DNA of 8,076 nucleotides from an uncultured Eubacteriales bacterium (GTDB lineage Bacteria > Bacillota > Clostridia > Christensenellales > Aristaeellaceae). The position numbers and the translations under genes were made by a program. The stretch lies in NCBI GenBank assembly GCA_900548125.1, contig URJN01000093.1:1-8076 (forward strand), read 5' to 3'. The notes under the pieces are model-generated. The model saw only the letters and a list, made by a program, of their open reading frames with translations. It was not told where the DNA came from and did not search any database. Below are positions 6,033 to 8,076 of this stretch, in pieces (the first letter of the stretch is position 1; each line of letters begins with the position of its first letter).

Positions 6033-8076
6033 TCAGTTTTCCTCCTTCCTCCTTCTGCGCCGCGCCTGCGCGCCAAGCATCGCGGCAGAGATCGTCATCA
6101 GCGTTACGCCGCACACGCTGTACGCGAGCGTGCCGTTTCCGCCGGTGGTTGGAAGTTGGGGGACTCCTCGATTGACAAAGGCGCGAACGTCCTTGCCCTC
6201 AAGGGTTATGGTCGAAGGCTGTTGTCCAGCCGTGCCGCCGTGTATGATGACCGTGATTTGCCCTTCGGCGTTCACCGTCACCAGCCATTTTTCGCCCGAA
6301 CGCAGGTAGCCGGGCGCGGCTTTGGTTTCCGTGAGCAGATAGGTCTTGCCCCGCTCAAGGTTCTCAAAGCGAACCAGTCCATTTGCGCCGCTGACAGCTG
6401 TTTTAGTACTGCCGACAGCCGCGCTTCCGTTCCATTCGGTCAGCGAGAATTCCGCTTGGGCGAGCGGCGCGTTCTGCTCGTTCACCTTGGCGAATTCAAA
6501 CTCTGCGCCAACCTTCCTCTCGTTGGGGATAACCGCTGTCTGATACCAGAGGCTCTGTTCGTGAACCTGACTTCCCGTCACGCCTGCAAAGGTAAGCTGT
6601 TCAGCCTCTATCCCCTTATCCTTAATATAGAAGTAATACGGCTCAGAAATTCCCGTGTAGCCCGACGGAGCTTGAGTTTCCGTGAAGCGGAAGAGCCTGT
6701 CCGGATAGAATGTCTTGTCCGGTGTGCTTTCAAAGCGAAGCAGACCCGTTCCGTCCGTCGTCTTTTCGCCGATTTCAACCCAGTACCATGCACCCTCGTT
6801 ATTCTTGCGAAGCATTTTGAGCTTGAATGTCGCGCCCGAAAGCGGTTGACCGCTTTCATCAACCTTCTTGACGAATACAATCGGATGTTCGCCGCCTGCC
6901 GCGCCGCTTCCCGTATGAACCGTGACCCACTTTCCGTCTTCATCGGTCGTGGTCACGACGCCGTTTAGGGTCGCCTTGTTGGTGACATTGACGCCGGTTG
7001 TGCCGTTGGTCGGGCTGTTCGGATACGCCTTGTAGGTCACTTCGAGCGCCTTGCTGTCCGGCAGGGTGATTTCCATCACGCTGTGCCCCTGCGCATTCAG
7101 CGCATAGGTTACGCTCCACTCGCTCTCAGCCAGCGTCTGCCCGCTCCCCAGCTCCTTGACCACGATGGAGCTGAGGTCAGGCGTCGCGTTGCTCATTTCG
7201 TCCTTGAGCGTCAGCGGGGTGCCGTTGTTGATGGTTTTTCCCTGCTCGTTGACTTTGAGCGTATAGGTCAGCTCCCGCAGCGACTCGTTATACGCCGATT
7301 CCTTCGTCACGTATCGCGGCGAATAATCGATCCATTTGGTTACCGTGTTGTAGCCTTCAATGGAAGCCGTGTTTTTCAGGCTCAGGTTGCCAACAGACGT
7401 GTTCTTGACCCTGAGCTGGTAACTGACCCTGAAGTAAGGCGTGTATCCACGGCTTTGATATCCGGGAGTCTTTTTTTGATACCACTTCGGATCGTTCTGC
7501 AAACCAGCAAAACCATCTCTATAAATACGCCCGAGCTGATTCCCCTGATCGCATGTCCAATTACTCTTTGTAGCTTCGATGCTTACCCAGTCGAAGTCAA
7601 ACGTCATTTTGCCAGCAGCAGCATCAATCTCCGGTTCACCACGGATGGTCGCAATCAAATCGCCTTCAGTCCCCGACCACCAGAGAGCAAGGCGGTATTC
7701 GACCTTAAACGACCCCGCAACATACTCCAGATATCGGCTGTCAAAATCGTCGATGAGCGGCATGCCGTCAATCGGAGCATTCATTCCCGGGTTGATGTGA
7801 ATCGTGTAGGTGATAATGCCGTTTGCCGGGTCTGTGACAAGACCCTCCTTGCGCATGGTTTTCGTCCGATTGAGGTTGTGGAATGCCCCGCTGCCATCCG
7901 TGTAGGCGTAATTAACGATAAAGCCTGTATCAATATCCTTCAGCTTGCCGTCGTCAAATTGTTCCAGATTTTTGACGTCAGTGCCTTTGGAAACCAGCGT
8001 ATCCCACGAGATTTTATAGGTAATGGTCAGCTTGACGTCTTCATTCTGCTCATTGCCATCATCGTCTGTATAGGGC
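6033..8076 (-). CDS. Large LPTTG adhesin / tip pilin, N-terminus outside the window
   Basis: The frame is open to the right edge (first whole codon at 8075), so 680 C-terminal residues are visible and the true start lies beyond; the ATG at 7856 is internal. Numbering from the edge: 74-243 is a beta-sandwich module (GIITYTIHINPG to KNTASIEGYN) carrying a Trp/Tyr-rich insert at about 170-209. Residues 254-373 are a second module (ELTYTLKVNEQGK, LTLKDEMSN, VTNKATLNG). Both resemble the collagen-binding or isopeptide modules of MSCRAMM-type adhesins. Two SpaA-type domains follow. The first has Lys404, Glu466 in FTETQAPSGY and Asn518; the second has Lys530, Glu583 in LTETKAAPGY and Asn635. All six residues are in positions expected for internal isopeptide bonds. 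LPTTG is at 641-645 (6141-6155), then a membrane span and RRRRRKEEN. It leads the visible operon, 55 bases before the major pilin, which fits a tip adhesin. Its ligand is unknown. Confidence 0.92.
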   Translation of the reverse strand, partial: PYTDDDGNEQNEDVKLTITYKISWDTLVSKGTDVKNLEQFDDGKLKDIDTGFIVNYAYTDGSGAFHNLNRTKTMRKEGLVTDPANGIITYTIHINPGMNAPIDGMPLIDDFDSRYLEYVAGSFKVEYRLALWWSGTEGDLIATIRGEPEIDAAAGKMTFDFDWVSIEATKSNWTCDQGNQLGRIYRDGFAGLQNDPKWYQKKTPGYQSRGYTPYFRVSYQLRVKNTSVGNLSLKNTASIEGYNTVTKWIDYSPRYVTKESAYNESLRELTYTLKVNEQGKTINNGTPLTLKDEMSNATPDLSSIVVKELGSGQTLAESEWSVTYALNAQGHSVMEITLPDSKALEVTYKAYPNSPTNGTTGVNVTNKATLNGVVTTTDEDGKWVTVHTGSGAAGGEHPIVFVKKVDESGQPLSGATFKLKMLRKNNEGAWYWVEIGEKTTDGTGLLRFESTPDKTFYPDRLFRFTETQAPSGYTGISEPYYFYIKDKGIEAEQLTFAGVTGSQVHEQSLWYQTAVIPNERKVGAEFEFAKVNEQNAPLAQAEFSLTEWNGSAAVGSTKTAVSGANGLVRFENLERGKTYLLTETKAAPGYLRSGEKWLVTVNAEGQITVIIHGGTAGQQPSTITLEGKDVRAFVNRGVPQLPTTGGNGTLAYSVCGVTLMTISAAMLGAQARRRRRKEEN

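Noticed and set aside
5978..6076. 33-residue N-terminal extension of the major pilin from the ATG at 6076
   Set aside because: It would overlap the adhesin stop and place a basic leader before a perfect signal peptide; the ribosome site at 5986-5992 fits the start at 5977.
5084..6175. 363-codon plus-strand frame opposite the major pilin
   Set aside because: It crosses two minus-strand genes and their ribosome binding site, and has no motif of its own; an antisense shadow.
6033..7856. ATG at 7856 as the start of the adhesin
   Set aside because: The frame stays open for 73 more codons to the window edge with adhesin-like sequence, and no signal peptide follows 7856.

Overview
The window is a sortase-dependent pilus locus read entirely from the minus strand. 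Cell-wall sorting signals, two sortases and Cna_B/SpaA-type domains point to a Gram-positive bacterium. The fairly high GC (one 60-base line in the leftmost gene counts to 65%), the Thr-Pro stalks and the fimbrial isopeptide-domain families suggest a Clostridia-like member of the Bacillota. No rRNA or tRNA is present, so the species cannot be named.

In the direction of transcription (right to left) the layout is as follows. (1) A large LPTTG surface adhesin or tip pilin runs in from the right edge, so its N-terminus is missing. (2) A 523-residue major pilin with an IPSTG signal follows. (3) Next is a 278-residue class C (pilin-polymerising) sortase. (4) Next is a 451-residue accessory pilin with a Thr/Pro stalk and an LPQTG signal. 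(5) A long hairpin with a short U-run follows, and close behind it a good sigma-70/sigma-A type promoter. (6) Last is a 640-residue membrane-anchored protein that joins a class B sortase domain to a C39-like cysteine peptidase domain. A strong inverted repeat closes the left end.

Genes 1-4 are separated by 55, 72 and 12 bases and look like one operon. Inferred division of labour: the class C sortase links IPSTG major pilins into a shaft, with the LPTTG adhesin as tip and the LPQTG protein as accessory or base. The class B sortase-C39 fusion probably does a cell-envelope step such as wall anchoring, substrate maturation or release, and has its own promoter.

The most notable item is the two-enzyme fusion, in which both domains keep their catalytic Cys and His. 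Other points of interest are a class C sortase without a recognisable Asp-Pro lid, an AT-richer major pilin gene inside GC-rich neighbours, and a structured terminator/promoter junction that separates the last gene from the pilus operon.
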